Positions 1-9,980 are shown, numbered from the stretch's first letter. The stretch: 64,000 nucleotides of DNA from Cognatitamlana onchidii (GCF_004804355.1 NZ_SRWZ01000006.1:1-64000), one strand, 5' to 3'. Numbers and translations are program-made. Notes: a model not told the origin generated them from the sequence alone.

Positions 1-15
1 GGCGCATTTTAAAAA

Positions 16-57
16 TAGTTTGATTTTAAAGCCGTTATAAAATTAAAAATCAAACTA
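16..57 (-). terminator. Probable intrinsic terminator after the DUF5689 gene
   Basis: A perfect 12-bp inverted repeat (TAGTTTGATTTT at 16-27, its complement at 46-57) with an 18-base loop lies just past the stop codon at 106. Read on the minus strand the second arm is followed by a short T run. The stem is AT-rich, so the call is moderate. Confidence 0.45.
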
Positions 58-105
58 CTTTTAAAACGAAAAAATGAATAATTTTGGAAAAACTAACGGT
101 TCTAT

Positions 106-549
106 TTAGGGGAAGTCGACATCTCCAACAGTTAACCCATTCATTTTGACGTAAACTTTTTGTCCAAATTGATAAATATCGGATAAGTTACTAGAGTTAA
201 TATCTATTTTAAAACCTAGTCGGGGATCATCGTCTGGGCTGCTATCATTGGTTTTGTTCTGTACAATAAGTTCTTCAAAAAAGTTACCAAACTTATCGGT
301 TGATACAACGTAGCCCTCAATATACAAGTCAGGCATATTAGGAATGACCACCGTTGAATTACCATCATTAACAGCTTGTTCGAATAGTGATTTAATACTC
401 TTAAATGTGGTTAAACTACTTTGTGGAATCTGGGGTTCGCTGTATGAAATATCGGGAATACTATAGTCATCACTTTTTACGCAGGCCATAAAAGTTAGCA
501 GAGCGATTGAAAGTATTTTTTTTAAGACTTTTGAATAACTTGTCTTCAT
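106..549 (-). CDS. Short DUF5689-type lipoprotein
   Basis: The 147-residue product has a signal peptide ending in a lipobox-like LLTFMAC, so it is probably a lipoprotein. The body resembles the DUF5689 domain: a hydrophilic linker, an SIKSLFEQ segment, then a beta-rich GYVVSTDKFGNFFEELIVQN stretch typical of this OB-like family. DUF5689 proteins I know are usually much longer; this one stops at the end of the first domain, and no continuation is readable in another frame before the hairpin at 16-57. It lies 32 bases behind the TonB receptor gene on the same strand and is probably cotranscribed with it. DUF5689 genes often sit beside a TonB receptor and a secreted endonuclease, as here. Its exact role is unknown; a surface partner of the receptor is an inference. 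Confidence 0.75.
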   Translation of the reverse strand: MKTSYSKVLKKILSIALLTFMACVKSDDYSIPDISYSEPQIPQSSLTTFKSIKSLFEQAVNDGNSTVVIPNMPDLYIEGYVVSTDKFGNFFEELIVQNKTNDSSPDDDPRLGFKIDINSSNLSDIYQFGQKVYVKMNGLTVGDVDFP

Positions 550-581
550 AAGTATTACTTTTTAGAAGGATGATACCTTCA

Positions 582-3383
582 TTAAAAACTAAGATTAAGA
601 TTAATAAAATAGGTAGTACCTCGACCATACCAATAATTAGGGCCAAAAACAGGCGTTTCTAAAGCCATATCATCTCTTAATTGTCTATAATTTGCATTTC
701 TTCGTTGTTCAAAACCACCTGTTCTATATACTTCATCAAGTAAATTATTTATACTTGCAAATACCCCAAGGTAGTAGTCTCCTACTTTCCAAGATTTACC
801 ACCCACCAAGTTTACCACCATATAGTCTTTAAATTTTTCTTGCCTTAGTAAATCTCTAGCCACCTGTTCATCATAATCTGGAAAAGGGTTTCCATCAAAA
901 TCGGTATTAAAATTCGAAGATCTTGTTAAGGGATTAATGCTTAAAAACGTATTTGAGAAAAAATTGGCCGACGTCCCAAACCACCAAAAATCAGGATCTC
1001 TATATTCAAACCCAATGGAATAAGCATTTTGAGGACCATTGCCTAACCGATAATTTTTTAATTTGGATTGGCCAAAATCTTTAAAGCCATCAATAAATCC
1101 CGCTTGCTCGGATTCTTTATTTGGCTCTGTAGTTAAAAACAAACTGGGGTCATTATCGTAAGTAAACTGCCCCAAAGCCGCTACGCCTTTTAATTTAATA
1201 GTTGATGTTACTTGAGCTTCTACTCCCAGTTCGGCACCAAAATACTTTTTGTTAAGTCCTTGCAAAATTTCTTGAACAAAAATGGCATTATCTCCACCAA
1301 CACCATCAGCAAAATAATACGAGACCTGATTCGCATTAATAATGTTAGTATAATACCCGGTCATTTTCGCCTTAATAATTGAAGATCTAAAAACGTAATT
1401 TACATCTATGGAATTTATATTTTCTTCGGAAATATTAGGAACTACATTATGATTTTCTCTTGAATTAGAATACACGTTTTGAATAAATGGAGCTCGGCTC
1501 ATGATCCCTAAGTTTAATTCAAAAATATGTTTACTAGATAACTTATAGGTCGAACCTCCTTTTAATCCAAACCCGTTAAAAACTAACTGTGTTCCTCTTC
1601 CTAAACTATTGTCTGGAAATCCGCCATTTTGAAAAAGACCCTCTCGTTGGTACTGCGTTCTATTAATACTGGCAGAGGCATAAAAGTCAAATTGAGAATA
1701 TGTAAACTGCCCCTGAATAAAAGCATCTATTTGAGATGCATACATATTATAATTGTACTTAAAAACATCACCTTCAGTAACAATTCTATTTGGGTTTTGT
1801 AAGTCGTTTTGAGCCGCGTCCAAAGAGCTAGCGAATGGATCAATATCTAAATAGGTTCTTGCTCCTAGTAAATCAGTAACTTCTGCAAAGTTCTTAGATT
1901 TTAATCGCTTATAACCAAGGCTCGCATTAAACAAAACATGACTGTTTAAAGACGCATTCAAAATTGAATTTACAGTAAACTGGGAGTCTTTAACTTTGTC
2001 TTGGTAAAGCGCGTATATGGCATTTCCTCCTTGTTCAGAATTATTAATATTAGCCTCATACATGGTATCCCAATCTATTTGTCCTTCTTTTTGAAAAGCC
2101 TTTAAAGCTAGGTATGCCAGCCCAGGATTATCTGGAAACTCACGTTCGAAATAGCTTGGAAGCTTTTGATAATAAGTTGGACTAGGGTTTGCACCACCTC
2201 CTTGGGGGATTCCGTTAATTAAGTCAGTACCAGTATAGTCTAAACGACTATTACCAAGGAAACCAAATTGATATGCTATATTGCTGTTAATAGTTATGTT
2301 CTTATTAATATCCCAAAAATGGTTAAGCATAAGTATTGGTTCGTTAACCTCTTTAACTCTTGAGTTTCGTTTCTGTCCATCTTGCCAACCCCAATAGGCA
2401 TTATACTTAGTACCCTTGATATTATAAACTTCCTGAGTATTGGGTGATGACTTGCCCCTTCTGTTGGGTGTATAAATACCAGTAAAAGACAGACTATGAT
2501 TCTCGTTAACCTTCTTTTCAACCGAGGCAAATATGGAATTAGAATTGTAAACCGTTCCTTCTTGAAAACCTTCGTTTCCCCAGCGCGCTCCAAAGGAGAT
2601 TGTATAGGCCCAATTGCTCTTTAAAAGCCCAGATGCATAGGTAGCCATAAGTCTGTTAGAATAACTTCTATTTGAAGAGGAGTAGGTTATACGGCCGCCT
2701 TGCCGTGCTAAAGAAGCCCTTGTATTGATGTTAGTTGAACCCAAAACGCCTCCAAAATTATAGCTTGATGGGGCTAACCCTACTACTAATTCTTGATTTC
2801 GCAAAACATCATTGATACCACCCCAGTTACTCCATTGTGGTCTCCCGTTAAAAGCCTTGTTCATTTCTATACCATTAATAAGAATTTTACCATTATTGGA
2901 ATCAAGCCCTCTAGACCTAAAGAATGACGAACTAAATTCGAACGCAGCAGTTCTCTGAAACACATCTAAAGAAGAGGCTAATAAACCCGCTATATTGTCT
3001 GCGCCACTAGTATCCGAATGTAATTCATCATCGGCTAAGGTTATAAGAAATAAATCGTCTGTGTGGGATGCATCTTTAACCAAAGTCATATCAAAAATAG
3101 AAACGGCTTCACCTTCATTGATTATAATTGGATACCGTTTCGGCACATAACCAGACTTTGAAATCACCAAAACCTGTGGGCCTAAAGGTAAATCTTTACT
3201 TAAGAGAAACTTCCCTGCTGCATCAGACGAAGTCCTAATGGGGGAACCGTCAATGGTTATCTCAACACTTTCAATAGGATAATATGTTATAGCATCAACA
3301 ACACTCCCTTCAATAATAGTTTGTTGTGCATACGTATTAACTAAACGAAAGCAAACGAAAACTGAAAATAACCATTTTAACAT
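582..3383 (-). CDS. TonB-dependent outer membrane receptor
   Basis: The 933-residue protein begins with a signal peptide ending at about residue 20 (NTYAQ), followed by a carboxypeptidase-regulatory-like beta-sandwich (about residues 22-100, IEGSVVDAITYYPIESVEI). A plug domain follows (about 125-225, with RSRGLDSNNGKILINGIEM and the LRNQELVVGLAPSSYNFGG segment). The rest is a 22-strand-type beta-barrel that ends in the aromatic signature YFINLNLSF. Such receptors import large substrates across the outer membrane using TonB energy. The substrate cannot be read from the sequence. The gene heads an operon with the DUF5689 lipoprotein and is divergent from a secreted nuclease/phosphatase-fold gene, which suggests (inference) uptake of a nucleic-acid or phosphate-related compound. 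Confidence 0.9.
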   Translation of the reverse strand: MLKWLFSVFVCFRLVNTYAQQTIIEGSVVDAITYYPIESVEITIDGSPIRTSSDAAGKFLLSKDLPLGPQVLVISKSGYVPKRYPIIINEGEAVSIFDMTLVKDASHTDDLFLITLADDELHSDTSGADNIAGLLASSLDVFQRTAAFEFSSSFFRSRGLDSNNGKILINGIEMNKAFNGRPQWSNWGGINDVLRNQELVVGLAPSSYNFGGVLGSTNINTRASLARQGGRITYSSSNRSYSNRLMATYASGLLKSNWAYTISFGARWGNEGFQEGTVYNSNSIFASVEKKVNENHSLSFTGIYTPNRRGKSSPNTQEVYNIKGTKYNAYWGWQDGQKRNSRVKEVNEPILMLNHFWDINKNITINSNIAYQFGFLGNSRLDYTGTDLINGIPQGGGANPSPTYYQKLPSYFEREFPDNPGLAYLALKAFQKEGQIDWDTMYEANINNSEQGGNAIYALYQDKVKDSQFTVNSILNASLNSHVLFNASLGYKRLKSKNFAEVTDLLGARTYLDIDPFASSLDAAQNDLQNPNRIVTEGDVFKYNYNMYASQIDAFIQGQFTYSQFDFYASASINRTQYQREGLFQNGGFPDNSLGRGTQLVFNGFGLKGGSTYKLSSKHIFELNLGIMSRAPFIQNVYSNSRENHNVVPNISEENINSIDVNYVFRSSIIKAKMTGYYTNIINANQVSYYFADGVGGDNAIFVQEILQGLNKKYFGAELGVEAQVTSTIKLKGVAALGQFTYDNDPSLFLTTEPNKESEQAGFIDGFKDFGQSKLKNYRLGNGPQNAYSIGFEYRDPDFWWFGTSANFFSNTFLSINPLTRSSNFNTDFDGNPFPDYDEQVARDLLRQEKFKDYMVVNLVGGKSWKVGDYYLGVFASINNLLDEVYRTGGFEQRRNANYRQLRDDMALETPVFGPNYWYGRGTTYFINLNLSF

Positions 3384-3413
3384 ATAAAGAATTTTATTTC
3401 ACAAACAACAAAT

Positions 3414-3484
3414 AATATCTTACACGAAGTAAAATACACAACTTTTAGGAAAAACCCTTAAATTAGAACAAAAAATATCTTACA
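3414..3484. repeat. Two 11-bp direct repeats in a divergent promoter region
   Basis: AATATCTTACA occurs at 3414-3424 and again at 3474-3484, exactly 60 bases apart, in the gap between the TonB receptor (minus) and the endonuclease gene (plus). The spacing and position would suit a regulator site, but the region is AT-rich and nothing else supports that. Confidence 0.4.
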
Positions 3485-3510
3485 TGTATTACAGGAATAC
3501 ATTTACTCGT

Positions 3511-4563
3511 ATGAATTTCTCAAAACTCTTATTATTGATATCTCTTTTTGGGGTGCAATGGTCTCCAAAAGCACAGGAGAGACAGTTCAAAATTCATACG
3601 GTTGCGTTTTACAATCTTGAAAACCTATTTGACGTTATTGACGACCCTAACAAACTAGACGAGTACAGCCCAATAATGGAGTTAAAATCTGGTAGAGATG
3701 TAGTTTACGCAAAAAAGCTTCACAATATGGCCAGGGTGATGTCTGATATAGGCTTTGACACATCCAAAACATCACCCTCCATTATAGGTATTTGCGAAGT
3801 TGAAAACAGGAAGGTTATACAAGATTTAATTAATGACAGCTTACTAATTAACGAAGCTTATGGGATCGCTCATAAAGACTCGCCTGATTCTAGAGGTATT
3901 GATGTAGCTCTTCTCTATAAAAAAGCACATTTTAAGCCAACTCAAATCAACGCTTATAAACTTAAAATATTTGATGATCAAACCCAAAAACAGGTATATA
4001 CCAGAGACCAATTACTTGTAAGCGGACGCCTTGACAATGACCCCGTTCATATTATTGTAAACCATTGGCCTTCCAGAAGAGGTGGAGAAACTCGCAGCAA
4101 ACCTAAGCGGATAGCTGCTGCAAAGCTTAATAAAAGAATTATAGATTCGCTACAAGTTATTAATCCATATTCTAAAATTATCATTATGGGCGATTTTAAT
4201 GATAACCCAAATAGTTATAGTATTAAAAGCATACTAAAACCAGAAAAAGAGTCCTACAAAGTTAAATTAAAAGGGCTTTATAATCCATATATGAACCTGT
4301 ATAAAAAAGGAGTTGGCACAACAGCCTACAGAGATAACTGGAGTCTGTTTGATCAAATCATGCTAAGCAAGCCTTTTCTAGAAAGCGAATACAATACCTA
4401 TCGGTTTTATAAAGCCGGTATATATAACAAACACTATCTAATCCATAAACAAGGAAAATACAAAGGCTACCCTTACAGAAGTTGGTCTAACGGTGGTTTT
4501 AGTAATGGATACAGCGACCATTTCCCGGTATATGTTCAGCTTATAAAAGAGGTTGAAAAGTAA
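3511..4563 (+). CDS. Secreted endonuclease/exonuclease/phosphatase family protein
   Basis: The product has the DNase I-like metal-dependent hydrolase fold. Visible motifs are AFYNLENLFD near the start, a metal-binding Glu in GICEVENR, NHWPSRRGG, the MGDFNDNP motif and the terminal SDHFPV, which together are the catalytic set of the family. I chose the ATG at 3511 because it gives a clean signal peptide (NFSKLLLLISLFG, cleavage after KAQ). An upstream in-frame ATG at 3484 adds nine residues with no obvious role. The length is normal for secreted flavobacterial members. The substrate may be DNA, RNA or a phosphoester. The gene is divergent from the TonB receptor and convergent with the next gene, whose stop lies three bases away. 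Confidence 0.85.
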   Translation: MNFSKLLLLISLFGVQWSPKAQERQFKIHTVAFYNLENLFDVIDDPNKLDEYSPIMELKSGRDVVYAKKLHNMARVMSDIGFDTSKTSPSIIGICEVENRKVIQDLINDSLLINEAYGIAHKDSPDSRGIDVALLYKKAHFKPTQINAYKLKIFDDQTQKQVYTRDQLLVSGRLDNDPVHIIVNHWPSRRGGETRSKPKRIAAAKLNKRIIDSLQVINPYSKIIIMGDFNDNPNSYSIKSILKPEKESYKVKLKGLYNPYMNLYKKGVGTTAYRDNWSLFDQIMLSKPFLESEYNTYRFYKAGIYNKHYLIHKQGKYKGYPYRSWSNGGFSNGYSDHFPVYVQLIKEVEK

Positions 4564-4566
4564 ATA

Positions 4567-5004
4567 CTAAATCCAAGTACTCCAAGGAATTCTAGACAAA
4601 AACAACACTAATGCTAAGGTATAAAAAATGGCAATGGTTTTTAATTTAGCATTTGATGTTAACTTCTTTTTGTGCTTAGAATACCCCATAGTAATTAAGA
4701 CTACAGCTAAAATATTAACAAATGGATGCTCTACCAAATATAGTCTATTTACAGAATCTCCCATAATACCTCCCATACCTAACTCGATAAATAGTTGTAG
4801 TCTTGGAGAGACAAAATAAAGCACCAAACCAATTAATAACTGAATATGAGATACTATTAAAGCAAATAATGATCTTCTAAAATCATTAGCCTCATACTCT
4901 TTATCTCCCAATGTTCTTACAATAGCAGTAATTGCGGCAATGGCTAGCACAATAAGTACTAAATATGCCCAATAAGAATGAAGTGTTTTTACAATCTCGT
5001 ACAT
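4567..5004 (-). CDS. Four-helix membrane protein, possibly haem-binding
   Basis: The 145-residue protein has four hydrophobic segments (about residues 12-30, 45-65, 93-108 and 122-140) and no cleavable signal. Histidines lie near the ends of helices 1-3 (LHSYWA, SHIQLL, EHPFVN), a pattern reminiscent of small cytochrome-b-like bundles, but that is only a resemblance. Homologues in Bacteroidota carry inconsistent database names as I recall, and I do not know a function. It is monocistronic by position: the pgi terminator at 5057-5081 lies upstream and the endonuclease gene converges on it. Confidence 0.75.
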   Translation of the reverse strand: MYEIVKTLHSYWAYLVLIVLAIAAITAIVRTLGDKEYEANDFRRSLFALIVSHIQLLIGLVLYFVSPRLQLFIELGMGGIMGDSVNRLYLVEHPFVNILAVVLITMGYSKHKKKLTSNAKLKTIAIFYTLALVLFLSRIPWSTWI

Positions 5005-5056
5005 GAAGACGTCTTTTAAAAATTAAATAACAAATGTAATAATTTAAAGCATAAAA

Positions 5057-5081
5057 AAACCGCTTCTTAAAGAAGCGGTTT
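5057..5081 (-). terminator. Intrinsic terminator of the pgi operon
   Basis: A 12-bp perfect stem (AAACCGCTTCTT at 5057-5068, complement at 5070-5081) is followed on the minus strand by a run of seven T. It lies about 75 bases after the pgi stop codon. Confidence 0.9.
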
Positions 5082-5156
5082 ATATTTATTATTTCTCATT
5101 TTTTTTGTAGAAAAAATTAAAATTAAGAGTATCCCTAGTTTAGTTAGAACATTATT

Positions 5157-6776
5157 TTAACGCTTTGACATGTAAAAATCTAAAAGCCCGCTGGTCGAAG
5201 AGTCGTGCTCATTTTTTACATCTGCACCAAACTCTTTCAAAATTTTTGAAGCCAGTTGTTTTCCAAGTTCTACTCCAAATTGATCGTAACTAAAAATATT
5301 CCAAATAATACCTTGCACAAAGATTTTATGCTCGTACATAGCTATTAATTTTCCTAAGCTCTCTGGAGTTAGTTGATCAATAAATATGGTATTGGTTGGC
5401 TTATTCCCTTGAAAAATTTTAAATGGAATTATAGATTCTTTAGTTCCTTCTGCAATAACCTCAGCTTCTGTTTTACCATTTAATAAAGCCTCTGTTTGAG
5501 CCAAGAAATTTGAGATTAATTTATCTTGATGGTCTTGATCACCATGTAAAGACTTTGCAAATCCAATAAAATCGGCAGGTATTAATTTAGTCCCTTGGTG
5601 AATTAATTGAAAAAACGCATGCTGGGCATTGGTTCCTGGTTCTCCCCAAATAATGGTTCCTGTTTGATAATTGATAGCTTGGCCATTTCTATCCACACTC
5701 TTCCCATTACTTTCCATAATTCCTTGCTGCAAATATGTTGCAAACTGATTTAAGTATTGAGAATATGGTATAATAGCTTCGCTTTCTGCACTAAAAAAGT
5801 TGTTATACCACACACTAACAAGCGCTAAAACTACCGGAATATTAGAACTAAATTCTTCATTCTTAAAGTGTTCATCCATTTTATTTGCTCCTCGTAGTAG
5901 GTTCTCGAAGTTCTTATAACCAACGGCTAAACTAATGGTTAATCCTACGGCACTCCAAAGAGAGAATCTTCCTCCAACCCAATCCCACATAGGAAAAATA
6001 TTACTGCTATCGATTCCAAATTCTTGAACATTTTCCAGGTTGGTTGAAACGGCTACAAAATGCTTCGCTATAGCCGATTCATCTGCCGATTCTAGGAACC
6101 ATTTCTTAATTGTATTAGCGTTAGAAAGCGTCTCTTGCGTAGTAAACGTTTTAGAAACAATGACAAATAGTGTCGTTTCTCGATCAAGCTTTTTAATAAC
6201 TTCATTCACATGATCTCCATCAACGTTACTAACAAAATATGTAGTTAAATGGTTTTTATAATACTGCAAGGAATCTACCACCATAGCTGGCCCTAAATCT
6301 GAACCTCCAATACCAATATTAACAACATGGGTGAATGCCTTTCCTGTAAACCCTTTTCTATCCCCATTAACCACTTCGTTTGTAAAAGCCTCTATCTTTT
6401 CTTTTACCTCATATACTTCTGGTACCACATTAGTTCCTGAAACAATACATTCTGCTGTTTTAGGGGCTCTTAAAGCCGTATGCAGTACCGCTCGCCCCTC
6501 GGTTTCATTAATAACCTCTCCTGAGAACTGACTATTAATGGCTTCTTTAAGCTTAACATCATCTGCCAATTCAAGTAAATACTTAAAAGTTTCTTCAGTG
6601 ATTCTATTTTTAGAAAAATCAACATAAAAATCATCCCAATTGATAGTAAATTTATTCGCTCTATTTTTATCTTGAGCAAATAAATCTTTCATGTGAAGGT
6701 CTTTTACAGTTTCAAAATGTGCTTGTAATTTTTTCCAAGCCTTCGTATTTGTTGGGTTAATATTTGGTAATGCCAT
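5157..6776 (-). CDS. pgi: Glucose-6-phosphate isomerase
   Basis: The enzyme interconverts glucose 6-phosphate and fructose 6-phosphate in cytoplasmic glycolysis and gluconeogenesis. The 539-residue length fits the long bacterial form. Visible signatures are IGGSDLGP, the phosphate-binding SKTFTTQET, the family pattern in [11 protein letters not shown], the GESNGKS-like loop (here MESNGKS), and the C-terminal [11 protein letters not shown] with the catalytic-lysine region. It is the last gene of an operon: the M23 peptidase gene ends two bases upstream, and a strong terminator follows at 5057-5081. Confidence 0.97.
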   Translation of the reverse strand: MALPNINPTNTKAWKKLQAHFETVKDLHMKDLFAQDKNRANKFTINWDDFYVDFSKNRITEETFKYLLELADDVKLKEAINSQFSGEVINETEGRAVLHTALRAPKTAECIVSGTNVVPEVYEVKEKIEAFTNEVVNGDRKGFTGKAFTHVVNIGIGGSDLGPAMVVDSLQYYKNHLTTYFVSNVDGDHVNEVIKKLDRETTLFVIVSKTFTTQETLSNANTIKKWFLESADESAIAKHFVAVSTNLENVQEFGIDSSNIFPMWDWVGGRFSLWSAVGLTISLAVGYKNFENLLRGANKMDEHFKNEEFSSNIPVVLALVSVWYNNFFSAESEAIIPYSQYLNQFATYLQQGIMESNGKSVDRNGQAINYQTGTIIWGEPGTNAQHAFFQLIHQGTKLIPADFIGFAKSLHGDQDHQDKLISNFLAQTEALLNGKTEAEVIAEGTKESIIPFKIFQGNKPTNTIFIDQLTPESLGKLIAMYEHKIFVQGIIWNIFSYDQFGVELGKQLASKILKEFGADVKNEHDSSTSGLLDFYMSKR

Positions 6777-6778
6777 AA

Positions 6779-8119
6779 TTACTGGTTGTATGAAATAAGA
6801 TTATTGTTTTGCTTAATAATATGTTCTGGCTGGTTTTCTTCTTCAAACACGTCTTCTAAAAAATGAATATCGTCCAGTTGTTTTTTTATAGGTTCAATAT
6901 AATGAAGATATTCTATCTTTAAAGAATCAGAGATTGGCTTAGCCTCCGGTAGCTTTTGTTTGAATGGATCTACTTGTCTGCCATTTACCCAAAAACGATA
7001 GCAGACATGTGGGCCTCCTGTATTTCCAGTCATTCCTACCCATCCAATAACATCGCCTTGCTTCACAAATTGACCGACCTTTACATTACGTTTTCTCATA
7101 TGTAAATATTGGGTTTCGTAGGTTGCATTATGTCTAATTTTCACATAATTTCCGTTACCCCCACGTCTTTCAGACTTTGTAACAGTCCCATTTGCTGTAG
7201 CCATAATAGGCGTTCCTATAGGTGCTGCAAAATCAGTTCCCTTGTGTGGTCTTACCCTAAAACCATAAACCGCAATTCGTCGTTTTAAATTATATCTTGA
7301 TGATACTCTACTAAATTTTACTGGCGCTTTTAAAAATGCGCGCCTTAGGTTTTTAGCTTCCTCATTAAAATAGTCTATAATACCTTTTACCGAATCTGTT
7401 TCAAACTCAAAAGCGTAAAAAGGCTCATTATTGTGCTCAAAATAAGCCGCTTTAATATTATGAACTCCTGTGTAAATACTATCATCAATATATTTATCTG
7501 TATAAATCACTTTAAACCTATCTCCCTTTTGAAGTCTTCTAAAATCAATAGTCCATGCATAAATCTCGTCTGCCATTTTATAGGCCAACCTAGGGCTTAA
7601 ACCTTGCTCCTCTAAAGTTAATGAAATATTGTTATTAATAACCCCTGTTGCAATTTTTTCAACGTATTTTATTGGTTTTCTACTAGTAAATGCATGAATA
7701 GAATCCTTAAAGTTTATAACCACATATTCTTCTAAGTTAGGCTGATAGATAAAAGATTCTGGTAGTTCTAATGAATCTTTCGAACACAGCAAGGTGTATG
7801 GTTTGCCAACTTGTAAACGCCTAATATCGAACGTATCTTTAGCTTTTTCGGCAATATGAAATATTTTAGGATATCCAATTTTATTTCTTTCTAAAATCTG
7901 TCCAAAACTATCGCCTCTTTTTATGGTATCACGTTTTACTACATAATCATTTAAGTTGAAACCAAATTCTATAACCTCTTTGGGTGTTTCAACTATAACT
8001 GCTTCTTCAACTATAACCTCTTCTTGTTTTTGATCTTCTTTGCATGCTGAAAGAATAATGGCTAAAACTAATAGTACTATATATTTGTTCCCCAATCTGC
8101 TAATTCTTGCTCTGTCCAT
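6779..8119 (-). CDS. M23-family peptidoglycan DD-metallopeptidase lipoprotein
   Basis: The protein has a lipoprotein signal ([12 protein letters not shown]), an acidic linker, a LysM/OapA-like region ([12 protein letters not shown]), and a C-terminal LytM/M23 domain with the first zinc ligands in [11 protein letters not shown]. The usual HxH motif near the end reads GPHVCYRF, so the second histidine is cysteine. That Cys may still bind zinc, or the enzyme may be inactive. The start is uncertain. The ATG at 8119 overlaps the tryptophan dioxygenase gene by 43 bases; a TTG at 8095 would give an 18-residue classical lipoprotein signal with a 19-base overlap. A longer reading from 8173 would add residues that run ahead of any signal peptide. 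The gene is followed two bases later by pgi. Confidence 0.88.
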   Translation of the reverse strand: MDRARISRLGNKYIVLLVLAIILSACKEDQKQEEVIVEEAVIVETPKEVIEFGFNLNDYVVKRDTIKRGDSFGQILERNKIGYPKIFHIAEKAKDTFDIRRLQVGKPYTLLCSKDSLELPESFIYQPNLEEYVVINFKDSIHAFTSRKPIKYVEKIATGVINNNISLTLEEQGLSPRLAYKMADEIYAWTIDFRRLQKGDRFKVIYTDKYIDDSIYTGVHNIKAAYFEHNNEPFYAFEFETDSVKGIIDYFNEEAKNLRRAFLKAPVKFSRVSSRYNLKRRIAVYGFRVRPHKGTDFAAPIGTPIMATANGTVTKSERRGGNGNYVKIRHNATYETQYLHMRKRNVKVGQFVKQGDVIGWVGMTGNTGGPHVCYRFWVNGRQVDPFKQKLPEAKPISDSLKIEYLHYIEPIKKQLDDIHFLEDVFEEENQPEHIIKQNNNLISYNQ

Positions 8120-9015
8120 AAATCTGGAAAAAATATTCTCTTTTGATATTTCGGGTGCATGTACTTCACCCATTCACTTCCTCCGGTGGCCTCGGCTGTT
8201 TTACCACCAATATTTAAATAATGATTTGCCGTATTATAGTGTGCCATAACCCATTTTATATTGACGGTAAAATCGTAATGTCTCATGGCTTTTATCAACG
8301 CTTTATTTGCCTGAGCCTCCTTAGGTAATCCCTTAAATTTACTCCACAAATTGTTGTTTTGATAAAATTTGGTAAATCTAATAAATTCTTCCTTATAGCG
8401 CTCCTCAAAAGCTGTTAAAGTATAGGTCTTTTTACCTGTTTGATAGTCTTTTCCCGCTGCTTGCCAATATAAATGTTCAAAGGCATGCTCATAAGACGAG
8501 TTTCTATCAATGGTTTCTCTAAATCTTTTATCAATTAAATTAATAAGCTCTGTAGACGCAAACTCAATTTTTCTATACTGGGCACTTTGAAAACCACTGG
8601 CAGGGACTAAAGTTGTTCTAAACTGATTATACTGCTCTATGTCCATACCATCTTTCATGATAGCAAAAGATGAGGTAAGCACATCGAAGTATCTACTTAC
8701 TCTCATTATTTTATCGGTAAACATGCTAACCGAAATAGTATCAGACTTTGCTACCTGCTCAATTTCACTCAGAATCATTTTAAATAACAACTCCGAAATT
8801 TGATGATACATAATAAACACTTTCTCATCTGGAAAAACCGTACGTTGTACTTGAAGGTTTAATAAAGCATCTGTTTGGATATAATCCCAATAATCAATGG
8901 GTTTACTGTGTAAAAGCCCTTCCAAGTGAGTCTCTACATCTTGGTCTATAGCTTCGTATTTATCTTTTAGTTTTTTAGATAGTTTAGAACTCAAATCGTC
9001 AATGTTTAACATCAA
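8077..9015 (-). CDS. Tryptophan 2,3-dioxygenase
   Basis: This haem enzyme opens the indole ring of L-tryptophan to give N-formylkynurenine, the first step of the kynurenine pathway. The 312-residue product shows the family features: the YHQISELLFKMIL helix near residue 70, ASGFQSAQYRKIE, the EHAFEHLYWQAAG segment, and the C-terminal AHYNTANHYLNIGG followed by TGGSEWVKY. No other kynurenine gene is in the window, but the tyrosine-catabolic genes hppD and hmgA lie just upstream on the same strand. The gene overlaps the DUF3108 gene before it by 17 bases and the M23 peptidase gene after it, so translation is probably coupled. Confidence 0.95.
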   Translation of the reverse strand: MMLNIDDLSSKLSKKLKDKYEAIDQDVETHLEGLLHSKPIDYWDYIQTDALLNLQVQRTVFPDEKVFIMYHQISELLFKMILSEIEQVAKSDTISVSMFTDKIMRVSRYFDVLTSSFAIMKDGMDIEQYNQFRTTLVPASGFQSAQYRKIEFASTELINLIDKRFRETIDRNSSYEHAFEHLYWQAAGKDYQTGKKTYTLTAFEERYKEEFIRFTKFYQNNNLWSKFKGLPKEAQANKALIKAMRHYDFTVNIKWVMAHYNTANHYLNIGGKTAEATGGSEWVKYMHPKYQKRIFFPDLWTEQELADWGTNI

Positions 9016-9781
9016 TTTTAAAAGGATGTTTCAACCCTTTATAGGCTTCTAAATCTGCTCTAAGAGAGCCAACAGCTAAATCTGCCTGAATACGTAAAGG
9101 TACTTTATTTTTATCTTTAGAGACCCATAATGTTAAACTTTCTTCTTCTTTAAACACGCGGCCTGCCATAACATATGGTCTAAACTTCAAAGTTTTGACG
9201 GTACCGAATTCAGTCTCAATAATTTCCTCGCCCAAATACCTTAGCTTAAAACCATAGTTCTCTTCATCAAAAAACATATTAGTTCTTACTTCATCTCCAG
9301 GCTTAAGGGAATCTGTGTCAAGATTATTTCTAAGGTAATAAAAGGTAGAAACCATGTCTTGAATATTGGGTTCTGTATTAAAAGTTTTTATCGTATTATG
9401 CTTTCTATTATTTACTCTGGCTTTATTATTCTCTTGATCAAAATCAATAACAATATCTTTGGTATGGCCACCTTCATCTATATTTCTCACAAACTTATAA
9501 GGGATAATAGAGTCTTTATCAAAATAGCTTTCATACCGATCTTTTACCTTAAAAAACCATTTTATCATACCTGTGGTCCACCCCTTACCCACAACATGAT
9601 AAACCTCTTTATTGTTAAGTCTGGTACTTTTAACCTGAAGGGTTGCATTACCTGCCTTAAGCCAATTACTGTAGCTCATTCTAAATTTAAACCATTCGCC
9701 AGACCCAAAAGCAGACTCTTGTTGCGACTGGATATGCCCTACTGAAAGCAGAAAACAAATAATTAGGAATGTCCTTTTCAT
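8999..9781 (-). CDS. DUF3108 domain-containing exported protein
   Basis: The 260-residue product has a signal peptide cleaved near GHIQSQ, then a beta-rich DUF3108 domain (GEWFKFRMSYSNWLKAGNA, later EESLTLWVSKDKNKVPLRIQ). DUF3108 proteins are periplasmic or outer-membrane proteins of unknown function; a lipid- or cell-wall-related role has been suggested only by fold. It is the first gene of the operon that continues into tryptophan dioxygenase, the M23 peptidase and pgi. Its start lies about 175 bases beyond the hppD terminator, which leaves room for a promoter. Confidence 0.88.
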   Translation of the reverse strand: MKRTFLIICFLLSVGHIQSQQESAFGSGEWFKFRMSYSNWLKAGNATLQVKSTRLNNKEVYHVVGKGWTTGMIKWFFKVKDRYESYFDKDSIIPYKFVRNIDEGGHTKDIVIDFDQENNKARVNNRKHNTIKTFNTEPNIQDMVSTFYYLRNNLDTDSLKPGDEVRTNMFFDEENYGFKLRYLGEEIIETEFGTVKTLKFRPYVMAGRVFKEEESLTLWVSKDKNKVPLRIQADLAVGSLRADLEAYKGLKHPFKIDVKH

Positions 9782-9934
9782 AATAGCTTGGGTAATTGCT
9801 ATGTAACTCCAATAATAACTTTTTATTGTGACTAGTAGAATTACAATTACTATTCCAAAAATAGAAATTTAATTCTATTCACTTTATTTAATCATGTTAT
9901 AGTTCTGCTAGACTTTAAACTTTTACAAAAAAAA

Positions 9935-9959
9935 GACCTATTGCATAAAACAATAGGTC
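9935..9959 (-). terminator. Intrinsic terminator of the hmgA-hppD operon
   Basis: A 9-bp stem (GACCTATTG at 9935-9943, complement at 9951-9959) with a 7-base loop is followed on the minus strand by eight T. It lies just past the hppD stop codon. Confidence 0.9.
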
Positions 9960-9980
9960 AAACTAACACTTAATTTGGGA

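Noticed and set aside
106-549. DUF5689 gene as a frameshifted pseudogene
   Set aside because: I read the 105 bases beyond the stop on the minus strand and found no continuing domain in any frame, but a terminator-like hairpin; a short intact gene is the simpler view.
9359-9745. Plus-strand open frame of 128 codons
   Set aside because: It lies wholly inside the DUF3108 gene on the other strand and has no recognisable domain, signal or promoter.
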